Below, one piece after another: positions 34,301 through 34,622 of a DNA stretch of 34,622 nt. The translations under genes were made by a program, and so were the position numbers. This stretch comes from an uncultured Saprospiraceae bacterium (GTDB lineage: Bacteria; Bacteroidota; Bacteroidia; Chitinophagales; Saprospiraceae): positions 1 to 34,622 of the forward strand of contig CAKZUV010000052.1 of NCBI GenBank assembly GCA_937921555.1, given 5' to 3'. The notes below the pieces were generated by a model. The model did not search any database. It saw only the letters and a list, made by a program, of their open reading frames with translations, and was not told the DNA's origin. Numbering within the stretch: the first letter of the stretch is position 1; every line of letters starts with the position of its first letter.

Positions 34301-34622
34301 GAGTAGATAACTGGTTGTTTCCTTCTTTTAATCAGGACATTCCGATTCCCGCGCGGGAAGGATTAGCCTATCAGACATTCGCCAACAATGTTCGTGGATT
34401 TAAAACCAATATCAGAAACGGTACTTCGTACGCTTTGATTAATACGGAATTAAGAGTTCCGATTTTTAAATATTTTTCCCGGCGGATCAAGTCGTCTTTC
34501 TTCCGTAGTTTTCAGCTCGTAGGATTTTTTGATATCGGAACGGCCTGGGAAGGACTGTCTCCTTACAGCGACGATAATCCGCTGAATATTACCACGGTCA
34601 GTAACGGCGCGGTCACTTTATC
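31345..34622 (+). CDS. Large PD40 / outer-membrane beta-barrel protein with degenerate peptidase-MA-like domain, 3'-truncated by window edge
   Basis: The frame is open from ATG 31345 to the last base (1092 codons) with no stop. A signal peptide (MQILKVFITGFCFFFFSGFL) is followed by a domain at about residues 25-280 resembling peptidase MA gluzincins: ENFVTYWYGEG, then VREGVASAYL where HExxH is expected, and LPQWFKEGLVSYAG with Glu176. The zinc histidines are replaced (R141-E-G-V-A145), so the domain is probably inactive. PD40-like repeats follow (about 290-560, LKISPDGKKIAYVL, LAWSPNNQELGVIY), then an acidic proline-rich linker (about 653-720) and, from about 729 onward, alternating beta strands like a BamA/TamA-type outer-membrane barrel (VRGFKTNIRNG, TELRVPIFKYF, LVGFFDIGTAWEG). 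It is likely an envelope assembly or surface protein; the exact role is unknown. Confidence 0.85.
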   Translation, partial: MQILKVFITGFCFFFFSGFLFSQTSQVEFGKNRVQFHEDFKEWATYESENFVTYWYGEGRLIGQAVVQMAERDFMDIQRILEHRMNDKIDIIVYKDLTDIKQSNIGSEEVFFNTGGKTKIVGNKIFVYFDGNHNNLRRSVREGVASAYLNAMMFGANLQEIVQNAVMLNLPQWFKEGLVSYAGESWNVHNDDRMREIFLSKRYKKFENFADEYPKLAGHSMWYFISQNYGRSVVSNLLYLTRINRSIESGYAFVLGDTYERSLTNWYEFYEKRYKTEIKGLEKPKGKKVEIKNRRKLPVSNLKISPDGKKIAYVLNEIGKVKVFIQDIRTGKRTQILKYGSRNPFQETDYNYPLLAWSPNNQELGVIYEHRDIIKLIQRDLNTGKNVEDIIPNQYHRINSMDYINPFKMVFSATVRGGSDIFTFIPKTRQSTRITRDFWDDLDAKFVKIDGRKGILFSSNRQDTLLVTAKLDSILPLNTFDIFYYDLENPSKELTRVTSTPYANERNPVGVDSTWFSYTSDASGIYNQNMGYLETYLAWNNQAIYLSGGSEIIIREDSIWNNVDSIGIDSVVIQPVYKKRGVTHNRTNYKTHLIRHDIAGKVNKQIILYREGYIYHLRIQPVDTLTSVPARTTIFRKQSLGEAGLTLAQNENTSGNIKPPTQTIPKKEEKVIEDYLFQSEFDEAEKPPMITIDEEEGNIIIEEPFSPVPSSPSWEQSQVHEFRQERIVPYQLQFRTDFITTTVDNSLLFGGLNNYAGTGQEYNFPPPGILLKANFKDLFEDYVLEGGIRIPTTFNGAEYYIFLDNKKKRLDKRFAAYRRSLRRNGVDIAPPPLPPNRFVEPRNRETTFLTQMELRYPFDIFRSLRATTTFRVDKQTQLATDQSALNTSTGKQQRLGLRLEYVFDNTLDVDINIKNGTRYKFYAEVLKRFEIDFVDGFNFDLSEGFMTILGFDARHYQRLDKHSVLAIRAAGSTSFGSERILFLLGGVDNWLFPSFNQDIPIPAREGLAYQTFANNVRGFKTNIRNGTSYALINTELRVPIFKYFSRRIKSSFFRSFQLVGFFDIGTAWEGLSPYSDDNPLNITTVSNGAVTL

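Noticed and set aside
1-34622. CRISPR arrays, tRNA or rRNA genes, riboswitches
   Set aside because: No regularly spaced repeats, no cloverleaf with the conserved T-loop, and no recognisable riboswitch core was seen; the repeats found occur only as pairs.

Overview
The window (34.6 kb) looks like chromosomal DNA of a member of the Bacteroidota, probably in or near the Saprospirales (Saprospiraceae/Lewinella-like). The reasons are: several genes are preceded by the TAnnTTTG -7 element typical of this phylum and not by Shine-Dalgarno sites; a TonB-dependent receptor carries an N-terminal carboxypeptidase-regulatory-like domain; there are PD40/OmpA and PD40/beta-barrel envelope proteins; the DksA-like protein has a degenerate zinc finger; and a DUF5117/DUF4953-type zincin lipoprotein is present. 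The phylum call is firm; the order-level call is inference. No rRNA, tRNA or CRISPR array was seen.

Layout. 1-3265 (+): 3' part of dnaX, a Crp/Fnr regulator 12 bp downstream, and pyrD with its own promoter. 3266-5570: a 34-codon membrane micro-ORF, an unknown lipoprotein (+) and a short ssb (-), the last two flanked by an inverted pair of 54-bp palindromic repeats. 5571-7957 (-): a GMC oxidoreductase and its gluconate-2-dehydrogenase-subunit-3-like partner. 8147-14662 (-): a surface-polysaccharide block (flippase, Wzz-like protein, O-antigen ligase/polymerase) that runs into a zinc metalloprotease lipoprotein. 14958-15743 (-): a secreted glucosaminidase. 16073-17436 (+): DksA-like protein and lspA. 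17534-20687 (-): two paralogous ArsR-type regulators without cysteines, tsaB and rlmN. 20789-24626 (+): an orphan histidine kinase followed 25 bp later by a TonB-dependent receptor. 24640-27040 (+): an AT-rich island with a small PD-(D/E)xK-like protein and an N6-adenine DNA methyltransferase, read as an acquired type II restriction-modification module. 27070-30339 (+): a PD40/OmpA-like envelope protein and an acidic hypothetical protein. 30350-30447: an 80-bp MITE-like insertion with 17-bp perfect terminal inverted repeats and a 9-bp duplication. 30503-31144 (-): a glyoxalase-II-like metallo-hydrolase. 31345 to the end (+): a very large PD40/outer-membrane-barrel protein, cut by the window edge, whose N-terminal peptidase-MA-like domain has lost its zinc-binding HExxH.

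How the genes relate. Most of the window is core housekeeping (replication clamp loading, pyrimidine synthesis, t6A and m2A RNA modification, lipoprotein processing) mixed with envelope functions: polysaccharide assembly, peptidoglycan trimming, TonB uptake and lipoproteins that LspA would process. The clearly accessory parts are the R-M island and the small repeats. Four sets of non-coding repeats, none explained by the genes, are the most useful leads: the 54-bp palindromes, a 37-bp perfect direct repeat beside the R-M island, a palindrome shared by two distant intergenic regions, and the MITE-like element. I see no convincing evidence of a wholly new multi-gene system; the R-M pair and the pseudo-protease/barrel protein deserve a closer look first.
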